Positions 27,651 to 40,130 of a stretch of 64,000 nt of DNA are shown here, piece by piece. Under the pieces are notes generated by a model that had not been told where the DNA came from, made no database searches, and saw only the letters and a list, made by a program, of their open reading frames with translations. Source of the DNA: Cristatella mucedo (Eukaryota > Bryozoa > Phylactolaemata > Cristatellidae); NCBI GenBank assembly GCA_009760855.2, contig WPIO01000044.1, forward strand, positions 740,501-804,500. Direction: 5' to 3'. Within the stretch, counting starts at the first letter, position 1. Each line of letters begins with the position of its first letter. Both the position numbers and the translations under genes were made by a program.

Positions 27651-30600
27651 TGGAAAGTAGGGGGAGATTTGATTTGCCTAGCATTAAGCAATAACTAATT
27701 GCAAAATGAGGGCGTTCGAAGCTGAGACTCTTGAGATTTCAGAACCCCAGTTAACTGCCACAGTGTAGTTAATGCCTTGGAACCTGGTTTATGTTCTTAT
27801 AAAATGTTGCAGGTGAAAATTTACACCGATGGTGGCGGCTTAGCGCAGACCGTTGACAGGGAGCGGTTTTCCGAGAAAGCTTTTATTCAGCAGCTACACG
27901 CTTGCTCAGCAACGGCGACGTCGCATAACATAAACGACCAAATCTACAAATGTCCGTAGGTCTCCAGAGAGACTAGGTGCTTCGTGCGTGTCCGAAACGT
28001 CGCTTGAGCACTCAGGAGCAGAAATATGTCAGCCGTGGGCTTGCCACTTGTCGGCATTTCGCCCTAATGGTAGATATAGGGCGATAGCCTAAAAGAGATA
28101 TATTCTTTAAGCATAGTCCAGTAATCAGCCTAAAATAAAGCTTAGCCTGCATATACAGTGCAGCTGCATTAACTAGCAAAGGATGCAGGATTGGTATTAA
28201 GCGTGGCTCAGATGTCATGCTTGGACGCTTGAATGAAGTCATGCCTAGATATGCAAATATCACAGGTCTCAACGCTTACCGCCACTCACATAGTTTTATA
28301 TGCTATCTATAATAAAGCAACATTAAAATGTTCAACTTTTATATTCACAACTCAAACTTGTGCGTGACAATGCAGTACAAATACGAAATACGCCAACTTA
28401 CTCCGCCTGACCTCGCACTTCCGCTTAGCCTCCACATCCGCTTGGCCTCCTCTACTTCCGCTCGGCCTCCCCTACTTCCGCTCGGCCTCATATTTAACTT
28501 TTCATAATTAAATCCAGTTAAAAATACCGTAGCTTAGACGCCCGCAAAACAAACTGCGAGAAATATACTCGTTTGCCTGCGTATGACGTACATCTACATG
28601 CTGAGACGACATTCAAAATGAAGCTAAAAAGCCGGCCTGTTTCAAACAGCCCGTGCTCAGTCCACGAGAGCTGTCTTGTGCGCTTAAAAGCTCTAAAATT
28701 GAGCATGCAATAGCAAGTCTTATGAAATTCTTTTTTAACCCAGGTCAAGTGCCTGGAAAGATAATTTAGAATTTGTTCTCTTAGGTCTCTATATGAATAT
28801 TTTATTATCGTTATCATTATGGCCAGTTTCATTCCTCTTTAGCATCTTCGCATGGCATCTGTGCTATAAAAAGATTAGCTGATTAACAGTCTCATAAATA
28901 CGGAGAGCACGCGTAACGACGCGAAAAACGCCGAAGGGGCTTCAACAACAGTGTATCCGACTGAACAGGGCTTCGGCGAAACAGCTCGGCCGTTCTCGCC
29001 CTCGTTGCCAGCATTGCCTCTGCCCTTCTCCCTCCTCTTCCTGTCAGCCTTCGACTCATCGACTGCGGGCTGATAGATCGCAGCTGCTGGACCGCAGCTG
29101 CGCACCGGCTCATACCTAAGCTACATCTAAAGGCTGTTCGTATACCGGCCTGTGTCCCAGCCACTCGCTACCGTGACCTAAAGATCACATGACAAGCAAG
29201 GGCAACCGACGCAAAAGACCGGCCCGCTACGCAGTGTCACGGGCGAGCCAGCGTGCGAAGGCAGCAAACACGTTGCTTGACACGGTGAGCCCCGGCAGCT
29301 GAGCAAAGATTGACAGTATGTGATGATCTCATCATTCGTCACCACCGGTTTCTTTCTTGACAGAACCGATCGTCGTTCGATGGTGTATCTCGATAAGTCT
29401 AATAAGCTTAATACACGTTCGGCATTGATTAGATTAGAGGTTGGCACTGGCTGTGTCAGAATAAGTTGCACGAGCTTGTACAGTAGGTCACAGCCGGTCT
29501 CGGCTCAACCGGACTCTGCCAACATGGCTGCAAGATCGGGAAGCGGCCCGACATTCTTTGGTGCCAAATCCGAATCTATTTTCTGGCGAAATTTATGAAG
29601 CCACCCTCTCAAGAGAATAGGCTCGACGCCTGATACGTCTACCTTTGGCTTGCTCGCGTGGGGCGTCACGTCCGCCTTAATGCAGCATTAAGCCTCGCCT
29701 TGCTCGTCACCAAGGCGCATACGAGGTGAGCGTGAGCGTGAGCGATGTCCTTCTGACTGTCGGGGCTGGCCCTGGTTGAGTAAGTCGACCGACTCGTCAC
29801 GTAGTCCCCGGTGGGGCATTCGCTGGCTCATTAAGAATCGTATTGAATCGGCTAATGCTAGCAGCCGAGCTGGATTTTCCGAGATTACCTTGTCCTTCTG
29901 TTTGTCAATACCCGATGGCCTACCTGTAATGATGTGTGCCTCTTTTTTTTTACTCGGTCAGTTGCCTTCTACATCGCCTCGCTGTGATGCGGTTGGAGAC
30001 TGCCTTGATGGGCGAGAAGTGTACAGTCTTCGCTACCGCCGCCGATCTTCTTTCAGTTGCCGAAGCCACCCTTTGTGAACGGGACCAAGCCGAGGTGGAA
30101 AGTGATAGGTAACAAGGAAAGTAGTAAGGACTATCTGTGATAAAGGAATACTTCAGTCATTTATTCGTGTGAAACCAGAATGGCTGATAGAATTTCCGGA
30201 TATTGCGTAAACCTATGCCCGTAGTGGTGGAAGGAACCGGCCCAGAAGCAAAGACGAACGACCCAACTCATCGGCAATGCCGAGATTGTACGTCAAAATA
30301 CAGAAGATCTTCATCAGAGATCTCGATGGACGTTGAGTACCCATGTGAATAACGGAGCTTGAGGGAAGTATCGACCTGGCTGTACGAATACCGGCGATGA
30401 AGCTGAATGCATTGTTGTGCTGATGCCGTACTTTCCTGTTGTCCACTTGCGTAGCACCCATGTGATTTTCGCAGCAGGAGCATCGTCTCCAGTCAAGGAT
30501 TTCAAGGTGAACGACAGAATTCCACTTTGAGCAAATGATCTCATCAAGGTAGTGTTGGCACTGCTGGCGCTAATGATCTGGTTCACGGCTGGCAGTGGAT

Positions 30601-32030
30601 GCGCGGTGGACAGCGTCAGATCGGTTAGATTATGGCCAGGGTCCACCCGATCCTAATGAGGTCTATTTCTTGCAGTGCACGTACACATCGCAACGTACCT
30701 GCGTCGGCGACTTCAGTGAACCTCTCGGGATGGGCGTCTGCGTACGCGTGACACGACACGGATTTTGACGCTGGATTTTCGTTTCCGACAAACCCTATTG
30801 AACTGACGGGCGCCGGGGAGGGGGGGGGGAGTGGGCCTCTGGGACCTGGGTGGCGAAGATCTAGTACGCACGTGGACATCCTGATAGTAAGTCCAGATAG
30901 AAGCTACTTTGCTTTTGTGGTGACAGAACACCGAGGAGACGCACCTCTTACTGACAAGCTTGTGAAGAATAGTGCTTTCCCATAATTTGGCAAATTTCTG
31001 AGGAGAACATTCTGGTATGTTGAGCTCATACGCATACATACGTATTTTCTGAATGGACATCATCTACTTATTTTCAAATACTGTCCCATGCAAATTTATT
31101 ATCCAGGGAATGGGAAGGCCGTTATCCATGCTTTAAATGAAATTTGTAAGCAAGCTAATTTGTGCTTAGCTGCAACATGACATACCAAGGAACTAAGATT
31201 AGCCACCTATTGGCACTTGGAACCAATCGTTTCAGTAGATCTAATTCTTTCAAGTTTTTTTGTAGCTTGCTTAGATGTGGCCTTTTTTTGAGAAAATTCA
31301 AAATTTGGTGTACAATTGACCTATCTGCACAAATATTTTACTCATATCCAACAGCAAATGTATATAAATATGCATCTGGACCATGCCTTGAAAAATATGT
31401 CAATGTGAGCCGGTGTTTGAATCACTAACAGCAGCTACAATCCCACACACACACTGTTACTAACTGCATGAGAATTTGTACTCCATCCTTATACCTGGCT
31501 AGTAAGTGTTTATTTCCAAACATGTTATGTGTCAAAAGCGTATACAATAACCATTCTTCATTATAAATTTCACTTTTGCTACCAGGACGTGGATACATTT
31601 GAACTTTATTTATTTTCTAGGACATTTGGAATATTTGACGATGGCCAAAATTCAGATTGCAAATAAGAAATATATTCAATTTTTGTATAAATCATACACA
31701 CACACACAATATATATATAAAGCACTAATAAATTCATACTGCTATTAAAATCAAAGTTTCATAAAAAGTGTAAGATGGTTTAGTATTTGATGTATCTTCC
31801 TTTACTGTTGATTGTTAGACGAATTCTTTTGAGGCATAGTATTATTGATCAGTTCTACGCATTAATATATCACAGTTATCAATACCTTCCTTCTTAGTAA
31901 TTAACATAAATATAAATGATAATAAATATAAATATATATAATATAATATATAAATATAAGGAAATGTAAATAATAGCACTAGAAATACAGCTCTAGTTCT
32001 GTTTGGTTCAATTTTGTTCTAGCTTCCAAT
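27651..32030. other. No intact gene recognised
   Basis: Mostly unassigned. It includes the minisatellite at 28402-28490 and an A/T-rich part (31080-32000) with short CA and TA runs. Overlapping - strand frames at 30213-31063 look coding-like in composition but match no family I recognise. Confidence 0.4.
28402..28490. repeat. 20-base minisatellite, about 4 units
   Basis: Units of the type CTACTTCCGCTCGGCCTCCC in tandem; the two right-hand units are nearly identical and the left ones diverged. Confidence 0.88.
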
Positions 32031-32745
32031 ATGGATGAATGTCTGCATTCTCCTAAGATGGCATCAAGATGCTGCAAGCATCCGGCACACGCCTATTGCT
32101 ACGTTTGTGGCCTATTTATCAAGACTAAGGCGATAAATTACTTCGTCGTAGCATGAGTACTCGTATTTTGCTCTCTCGGTGCACGTCAGAGAGGATTGAA
32201 ACAGCGTCACAATCTTGCTGGACGCCTTGGGATATGACCAGTGCCGCTGGGCTTCGTTGGAGATTTCAAAGTTACCGAATTCCTCATGGGTCTCCAAGAC
32301 GGTTTTAACAATTTTCCGTGCTATAATTGCCTTTGGGATAGCAGGGACCGCCGCAGTGCAAAGTACCACAAGCATGACTGGCCGCAGCGGACCGAGCTCT
32401 CTGTGGCACCAGCGCAGCAGCAATGTCAGATGGGAGCCTCTGGCTCACTGGCTCACCAACAAGTGCTGATGCATTATGCGTTGCGTATCGAATGGGGCGA
32501 TTGTTAAACAATTTTTAATCTCTGAAAAGAGAGCCTGCAGCCTTTGAGTACCTTTAAAACTTCTTCCTTGTAAGCTGTCTTAGGCCAAGGTCGAAGTCAG
32601 TGTCTTTGTGGGACCGCAGCTAAAGAAAATCACCGAGTCCAACGAATTCCCCCTCTCGGCTCACATTCCATAGTAAGGAGGAAGTGACTTGGAGGAATAG
32701 CTTCGTCGCAGTGGTCTCGATCAAAAGCAAAGTTTATGGGGAGTA
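32031..32745 (+). pseudogene. Relic of a multicopy uncharacterised invertebrate protein family
   Basis: Pieces appear in changing frames. The N-terminus near 32031 reads MDECLHSPK then HAYCYVCGLFIK. Near 32215 is LLDALGYD. At 32241-32420 is GDFKVTEFLMGLQDGF, followed by NFPCYNCLWDSRDRRS and KHDWPQRTEL. Near 32615 is GPQLKKITESNEFP. From memory, multicopy proteins in arthropods, cnidarians and molluscs have the same order: a CY(V/I)CG start, ALGYD, GDLK...LLG, the FPCxLCxWDSRxR signature, WPxR, then GPQI. Much of the middle is deleted and there are several frameshifts. Function unknown; the copy number suggests a mobile or formerly mobile gene. Confidence 0.65.
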
Positions 32746-32871
32746 ATAGCCATTTTCTAGATTTTTTAAGCATAAGCAAGAGCAAAATAATAATGCACAG
32801 AAAAAAATCGAGTTACACAATCATCAACGTGCGTTGACTTGAGGACGTAGCAAACTATCCAGGTAAAAATA

Positions 32872-33050
32872 AAACTGATTTAACAGCATCTTTTTCTATA
32901 GCGACAGAAGAGCCTTAAAGGCTATTGCCACTGCTTGCAGCGGCAATATAGGATCGCCCACCGCAGGATTCTAACCCAAGACCTCGGGACCAAAGTCGTG
33001 AAGAGCAACCACCTTACACTATCGCGGCTCACCTGGTCTCAGATATGCAT
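32872..33050 (-). mobile_element. SINE1 copy
   Basis: Antisense: TGATTTAACAGCATC (3' end), central CCACTGCTTGCAGCGGC hairpin, B-box region GGATTCTAACCC, A-box end ATCGCGGCTCACC. Confidence 0.88.
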
Positions 33051-34537
33051 CGTCGGAGTATCGTGTCAACCAGGCCTCGTTTACGAAAAAACGTGTCTAG
33101 TTGCCCTTGTACAATCTCTTGACGACTAAAGAGGCTGGTGGTGAATTAACGGGGATTTCAATAGCAAGCTCTTGGTCTTGCACAAAAGCCGTTTCTAACA
33201 GCGTAAGTATTTCCTGTGAGGTTACGAGGCTATACAGTCTCTATCCGCACATATACTATATCCGCAGCACCTCAACCGAATCCAATTCTATCCATTTCTC
33301 TCTAGTCCTCAACAAAGGCCCTGCTTCTCATGGTTATGCTCTATGCGAGACAGTCTAATCGCCTTCAACTCTAACCTAGTTTATTCTAGTTTCGGAATAA
33401 AAGCACAGCAGATCACTTTAGTCTTTATGATTCAACGAGCTAGCTATCTCGGTAAGCCGCTTTAACACGCTAGGCGAGAGACCTGTCGTTTACAAAGCTG
33501 CTGTGGTCTGAAATTCTTTAGCGAAGCACGTGTCGTAGTCTGGCTGCTTGCAAACCTTCAAGACTGACCTACAGCCTCCTCAGGGCTACATACAATTGCC
33601 TAGACTAGGTCGCATTGCACGGCGGCAGCAGCCATTATGACCGCAGAGAATGGTTACGATCCTCAATCATTGCGGAATTTCCCAAAGCAACATCCGCAAT
33701 GTAGAACATAATCCAAAGCTAAGAAAAATGCCCCTAACTCCGTTAACCAAACCTCTTGTTTCAGCATGTCAGCGTCTTGACTGCTGCAGCCACGTCGGCG
33801 AGGTACAGCGCAGTGATTTCTTTTTATTGAACGGTACAGCGGCCGTACCGCGTTAGGAAGACAGATTGTCAGAAAGGGTGTCTCGCGGGCGAGCACCGTT
33901 TAGTTAGGGCGCGTGGGTCGCCAGACGCCAGGTAAGAGAAGGTGGATGAAGAAGCTGCAAAACTTCGTATGACGCGGGAGAGAGTGAGTCACAGAGTGCG
34001 GGTTGCACGTCAGAGCCGCACCTCCTGCTCGCTGAACCTGCTCGAGGTAGACTCCGTAGACGGATAGCATGCCTTGCGCCTACGTACCGGTACGCTACGT
34101 CACTCACGTGCCGGTACGAATGCATAGCAGAAGTTACAAGATGCGAGCTCTTCGTCAAGCAGCGACGCCTGGTTTCCAGCGGCCGCTGCTTGCATATCTG
34201 CTCGCTTCTCGTCTTCGCGCCCTAGCTTACCTGCATACCTGCATACCTTGCATACCTGCTCGCTTCTCGTCTTCGCGGCCTTCGCTGTCTTGCCAGGTGA
34301 TGTCGATTTGCATGTCATTTATTGCCGCGTAGGTGTCCTCCAGCAGCAACTTCATGCACCTGGCGATAAAGCTCGCGTGGCCTGCAAAACGGCAGCCGAC
34401 TCGCTCGTTAGAAAAACTCGCCCGGTGAAATCGCCTCGTTCAAAAGACCAAGTTGGAGTGCGGACCGTCGGCAGTCTGACGCGAATTCTTAGAACCTCAA
34501 CAGCCACGTCCTAGATCTTCTGTGACCGGCATGATTT

Positions 34538-34579
34538 GGACAGCCCCCGTATGTATGGAGGCTCCTTTGGGGGCTGTCC
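34538..34579. repeat. Perfect 11-bp inverted repeat
   Basis: GGACAGCCCCC (34538-34548) and its exact complement (34569-34579) with a 20-base spacer. Confidence 0.9.
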
Positions 34580-34919
34580 TTGTTCTTCTCCCTCTCCCTC
34601 TCGCCGCCTCTCCGTCACCTTTATATTCGATATCTTTGAATGCCTCCGAGCCACATTACATTGCGGGCACGCTTCACTCGCAGTTGAGAGTGCATACCTC
34701 GAGGAAAATTTCTCGGTTGAACGAGGTTCCGGAAGAATGAATAGGATAATGCTAAGCAGTCGAGGCTGGTCGCTTCTGAGGTGAACCAAAATCTGATAGT
34801 TCTACTTTCCTAAAAACAGAGTCGCGCGTTTAAGGCACAGCCATGCCAAATTAGCTCACAAGATTATTATCATTATTATCATCATCATTATATTATTATT
34901 ATTATTATTATCATTTGGA

Positions 34920-35880
34920 TATTTTAGCACGTCGTAACGCCGAACGCCGGCGGGAGGACGACGACGACGGCGACGACGACGTGCTTCACCGCTGCTAAAG
35001 TGCGTCGCCCCCTGCGCCGGGGCGCCACCCAGTTGGACGGAGGGCCATCCGAACAACAACAAAGCTCGTGACTAGCGACGTCAGTTCCGGCGTGCAGCAG
35101 CCTTCGCAGAAAGCGCTGATGCCCCAATTGTCACCTCGCCGAACCCTGAATTCCTGACGGGAGAAACGGGCTTCCGCTTCTTCCTTTGGTCGACGGCCGG
35201 TAAACTGAGGGCCGTTTCGCTAAACGAAAACAATCCCTTCTTCCGCCTCCTCGCCGGAGGCGGGCGACCCTAAACTCAACTAAACGGTGCTAAATCCTCA
35301 CGCTGGGACTACGTGCGCGCACGTGCGCACAACGCATCCATACACATCCCCACACCCCTCACACCCACACATAAACGCAAAATGCTAGCCACAGGCACTA
35401 TACGAACGCATTCGGCGGCGTCCGCTGAATTCCCCTCCTGATGCTGCCTCTCGCTGTTCTGTGGCAGTCGGTCGCTAATGCGAGTGCCCGCCCTCCTCCC
35501 GCCTTCTAGCAGAAGCGAGTCCGGCAACTGCTGGGCGTGTGGCGGCGGCGGCGGCGGCGACGATGATGCGGCGGCAAGCGTCGCCTTAATCTTAAACTGT
35601 CAGCCGGGACAACGGGGTAAAAGCTCAGTGGTATCGGGTTTGATAGCGAGGCGGTAAGGCACTTCGGTAAGGAACTACGGAACCGTCACTCGACAGCCGA
35701 TTAGCAATCCCGTCAGCAGCTCGAGTGCCGAAAGGAAGTTTCAAGACAATCCTCCCGCACTGAGCCGCGGTTGACTCATCAGCCGACATCGATCAGCTGC
35801 TCCCGCAGAGCGAAGGCCAAGGCCACAGAGCCGCTCGCCGCTGCTGCTAAGCTCTCCTCGTGATACTAGCATAGCTGCTG
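34920..35880. promoter_or_regulatory. CpG-rich patch, possible island
   Basis: Clearly richer in CG dinucleotides than its flanks (runs such as CGACGACGACGGCGACG and CGGCGGCGGCGGCGGCG). It could be an unmethylated regulatory region or simply a low-complexity GC patch. No adjacent gene was recognised. Confidence 0.25.
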
Positions 35881-36270
35881 CACCCGCTTGATCTCGAGGA
35901 AAAAGGTGCTTTTCAGCCGGGCAAAACGTGTGTGCCCTAAAATGAAGTCAGACTGGCGCTACGCTACACCACCGTTTGGCTTCAAGATTAGTTTATTGCA
36001 GCGCTACATGCTGGCCGCATTTGCTAAACAGACAACACCTAGTCGTGTTCGCTCGTGTCTTTCGCCTCTCGGCTCTCAGCTCTCAGCTCCTTTCTAGTCG
36101 GGTTTCTCAAAACAATTAAAGAGCATATGCGGCTAATTTTTGCTCCCACCGACGTCTTGATACATTCATTTCCCTCTCCAGAGCAGTACAAACTTCTAAA
36201 TGTTTATCACAGTTTATCTAATTGCTACTTGGTCAATTTTGACTACCTCATTACACCTAGCGTTAAGGCC

Positions 36271-36405
36271 GAGCTGGTTTGGTCAAGCGTTAAGGTGCTC
36301 GCCCCGACCAAGGTCTGGCTGAGGTCGTAGGCTCGAGCTAGGAGGTATATGTGAAGCGCCTGAATAGAGAACAAGTTCTCTTCGGGCGCTATGCTAATAA
36401 ATTAT
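36271..36405 (+). mobile_element. SINE2 copy
   Basis: A-box region GGTTTGGTCAAGCG, B-box region AGGCTCGAGC, tail block AATAGAGAACAAGTTCTCTT. Diverged. Confidence 0.8.
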
Positions 36406-37654
36406 ATGAAAGTACAGCATGATCGCGCTGCAATATAGAAGAGACGAATACGATGATACGATGCAACTCGGTATCGCTCTGCCAATCAGCCAAAAGAGGC
36501 TTTATTTAGGATAGAAGTTTAGTGTCACTATCTCAGTTTTATTTGAGGATATCAGCGTTTTACGCTTGATTAAGTGATTCTAAGTGATGAAAGTAATCGT
36601 AAAAAAGTAATACGATAATAATAACATTATATATAACTGAATTATGGGATAAGATAAATTAGAAATAATTTACAACTTAATACTTCTTGAAACTAGTCGT
36701 CTCTTCGGTGTAAAATACACCAACACTGGCTGCGTTGGCCAAAGCTTAGGAAAATAGAGTACGTGGCGAAGCCTTGCATTTGCTGTCGAGCAAGGATACA
36801 CACTCATAACACCTACTAGGCAGGCTGGTCAGGCAGCCATCATTTGCTCTCAGGAGAAAGCCCGCGTCATGCTTACGTGATGGCTTGAGCCGTCTCTCTT
36901 ATTGAGGAGCCAGCATCTGAAGCTGTGAGCTGCCTGATGTTCCCTTCGCTTTGACGGAACTTGAAATACAACAAAGAGCAGCTTTCCGAAATACCCAGCT
37001 GACAGGGCGGTCGACGGCGGAGCAGCAAGCAATTCATCGGCAGCTTCCTTCGTGCATCTGCGTGCTTTTCACTCACTCTGCTCTGCACTCACGCTGCACT
37101 GTGGAGCCAGCGGAGCCAGCGCAGGTCTGCGAAATCTCACCCGTCAGCGGATCGCTCGTAACGATTAGCCTCTCGTTAGGGCCTCGGCCCTCGTGTGTCA
37201 CTCTGCAGCTCTGCGCCATGTCCGAGGTCCTCTCGAGTCTCACTAGCAGCCCAACTTCGTCTTTCGATGAGGTAAAGACGATGTTGTCCATGCCTGTAAT
37301 TATGGAAGAACGTCGGGGATAAAAAAAAAGCAGCTCAACGTGTCGCAAGTCAGCCGCATTCTTAAAGCACCAAAAACCCAAGAAAATAAAATCTAAAAAA
37401 GTATATATTGTACATGCCGGGAAAACCTTATGAGCTTTGTATCTGAAACCAGAAATATAAATTTATTCATTTTGATTGAAAAAGTCTCGCTCTTTAACGG
37501 TGTGAACGCAATGCTAATTCCCGAAACTCGGCTGCTCTTCTCTCCCTCGATACCAACGAGTGAGAGAGAGAGAGTGAGAGATAAATCGGCCGTGAATGCG
37601 GCCAGGAAAGTAATGCTAGGCAAAACCGCTCAATCAATCCTGTGAATACATAAG
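36406..37654. other. No feature recognised
   Basis: A/T-rich to mixed intergenic DNA; a short GA-rich tract lies near 37560-37580. Confidence 0.4.
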
Positions 37655-37803
37655 AAGATGGTTGTTCTTCACGACGTCGGTCCCACCGTCGTGGGTTCGA
37701 ATCCTGCGGTGAGCGATCCTTTATAGCCGCTGCAAGCGGTGGGGATAACCATTGAGGCTCTTCTACCGCTATACAACTGAGGCTGTTAAATCAGCTAGTA
37801 TTT
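37655..37803 (+). mobile_element. SINE1 copy
   Basis: B box GGGTTCGAATCC, central CCGCTGCAAGCGGTGG hairpin and 3' end AGGCTGTTAAATCAGCTA. The A-box part is degraded. Confidence 0.87.
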
Positions 37804-38072
37804 TTATTATGTTATGCAGGGAATATTATATTATAGAATATAAATAATACTGGAAGGGATGCCGAAAGAACAAGAGCAGGGAGAGAGACAAGGCAGCATC
37901 ATACAGCATCTTTCAGCTCTCTGATCAATCAGCCGTACTTGCTGCTAAGCGAACCGTGTTAAGCAGCATCAAAGTTAGTCGTGCAGTGACAGATACTCGT
38001 TACAGATACCCCTTTTGAATTAGAAGTCGGAGAATATGAGCATCAATGAAGATTTAGTAACTCCTAACCTAC

Positions 38073-38318
38073 ACATCCTTTTAAGTGGTCCTGAGCTGCT
38101 ACTTCCATGCTACTCACTACCTCAACTGCTCTCCTGACACTGCTATGCTTCCCACTTTCTCTTTGTTGCGTGAGACGAAGTCTGTTGGCTACCAAAAACG
38201 TACCGAAAGCCGCTTAGGCTGTGAGTGCGCTATACAAAATTCTCCTGCGTAACACCCCGTGGTCTTTATGACTTTGTGGAGTTACAGACGGATATACATT
38301 ACATTACATTACATATTC
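38073..38318 (+). mobile_element. LINE-B 3' unit with (ACATT)n tail
   Basis: Same start (CATCC) and end (TGGAGTTACAGACGG) as the copy at 7313, with an ACATTACATTACATT tail. Sequence on either side is unrelated between the two. Confidence 0.87.
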
Positions 38319-38639
38319 ACTGCTCGATGGCACCTTCGCATCGTGGTTATGGAGCTAGCGTCGAATACTAAGACTCGCTGCAGCAGCTCTGGACATATCG
38401 GGCTTTGTTCATAGAAAATATCTTGACGTGCAACAGTATTCTTGGCTTCATTACCAAGCTTATATGTGTCCAACTAGCCGGTTATCATGACTATCCCACC
38501 AACCTTAGCGTACTCCCCTCCCCCCCCGAACATCCGACCTCTTGTCACCTCTGATTTCCTTTCATCACCTTTCAAATTGATTTCAGTGCACTCTTTTCCT
38601 ACGAGTTGACCATGGGTGATGGCAACCGGTTCACCTATT

Positions 38640-38775
38640 GTCTTAGCCTAGCGGGTAGGTGCTCTCACTTCACGACTCAGGTTGTGCTTTTAAGTGCTGC
38701 AATTACCCATTGCTTGATGCAAGCGCTACTTATGGCCTCTACGGCTTCTCTGCCAGCGACATAAACGAAATCAAT
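38640..38775 (+). mobile_element. Degenerate SINE1-like copy
   Basis: A-box-like TAGCCTAGCGGGTAGG near 38645 and a weak B box and centre. The family 3' end is missing, so the assignment is tentative. 38319-38639 and 38776-39149 show nothing else. Confidence 0.4.
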
Positions 38776-39149
38776 AAATTAGCTAACTTTTACTTTTTCC
38801 ATTGTGTCCATATTTGCTAAAAAATTTGCTACTGTAATCAAGGTGCGTAAAGTTTTAAAATAGGTCATTTCAGCCAAGGTAAATAGGCTCTCAATGTACG
38901 GTCCTTTACGGATTAAGCAGCGCTTACTACTCCCAGTTTTGAAAATCACCCGTACAATTAGTAATAGCGGTAGGCATTTTATGTCGATTTGGTACCCGGT
39001 GTTTTTATTTTTTTCTACTTGTCAGCATAACAGTATGGCATTGCTGTTTAATCTCAGCTTGCCACCACCCCAGGTTTGAGTTAGTATAAGATCCGTGCTG
39101 GATGCTCTTTCACAATTGTCATAAAATATTTTACGGCTTCTCTCAAGAG

Positions 39150-40130
39150 AAACAGTATCTAGAATCAGAACGGTTTACACTCTTCCTCTTGCCGATGAGA
39201 TTGCCAAGCAAAATCTAGGCTTTCATTTCTATGCAGATTTTTTTTCAGTCATACCTTTGCTTTGATCCCTCTGAGCCCTCCAGCACGTCAAATTCTCTCA
39301 ACTTCCTTGCTGCAAATATTGATGACATCCGCACATGGACGGCAGCGAACTTTCTTAAATTAAATAATCATCAAATGAACTTACTAGTTATGGGCAAACG
39401 GCGAGTGATTCAGAAATTGAAAAGGCTAACGCTCAAAATCGGCTCTGCCAGCATATCTCCTGTTGAATCTGCACGAAATCTAGGTGTCACGTTCCAAAGT
39501 GACCTTTCGTTAGATGACCACATCAGCTCCACAATTAAGTCTGCCTACTTTCAGCTACATAAAATTGCAAAATTCGGGCTTGTTTAGACAGGGAAACCAC
39601 ACCTAAGTTGGTCCATGCATTTGCGACATCCCGTCTTGACTTCTGCAACTCACTGCTTGCTGGTCTACCGGCATGTGCAATCAGGCGCTTACAGCTGGTG
39701 TAAAACTCTGCTAGGCTTGTCTGTCGTGAGCACTGCAGTTACCAATCACACCACTTCTCGCCGACCTACACTGGCTACCAGACAAGCAACGTATCGACTT
39801 CAAGGTCTTGTCGCTTACTTTTAGATCTCTTCATGCTTTGGCTCCAGCCTACCTATCAGATCTATTCCCCCACCAGGCTAAGTATCGTACCACCCGCTTT
39901 TCGGAATCTAACTGTTTACCCATACCTCGTACAAACTTCTAATTCTTTGGAGACCGTACCTTTAGTTCGTATGCTCCCAAAGCCTGGAACTCACTTCCGA
40001 CTTCCGTCATGACATCCCCAGACTCGAGCACGTTAAAAAACTCACCTATTCATAACAGAATTTAGTAGGTCCCCGTGGTTCGTCCTTTATGTGCTTATGC
40101 ATGCTGACACTGTGCATGCTGCCACTCACC
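39150..40130 (+). mobile_element. LINE-A copy (RT C-terminal part to 3' UTR)
   Basis: Encodes part of the RT thumb and C-terminal region (LNFLAANIDDIRTW, LLVMGKRRVIQKL, NLGVTFQSDLSLDDH), then frameshifted WNSLP-type end sequences and the 3' UTR up to CATGCTGCCACTCACC, where it stops without its tail. Over 39279-39591 it is almost identical to the copy at 54897-55209. Confidence 0.93.

Larger units (their letters stand above)
33051..36270. other. Intergenic, no intact gene recognised
   Basis: A possible LINE 3' ORF relic lies at about 33420-33610 (LWSEIL...CKPSRLTY-like). Contains a direct repeat at 34191-34218/34250-34277 (CTGCTCGCTTCTCGTCTTCG), an 11-bp inverted repeat (34538-34579) and a CpG-rich patch at 34920-35880. 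Confidence 0.4.

Noticed and set aside
30213-31063. Frameshifted unknown gene on the - strand
   Set aside because: Several overlapping frames look coding-like, but no motif or homology is recognisable and no splice structure makes a consistent product.
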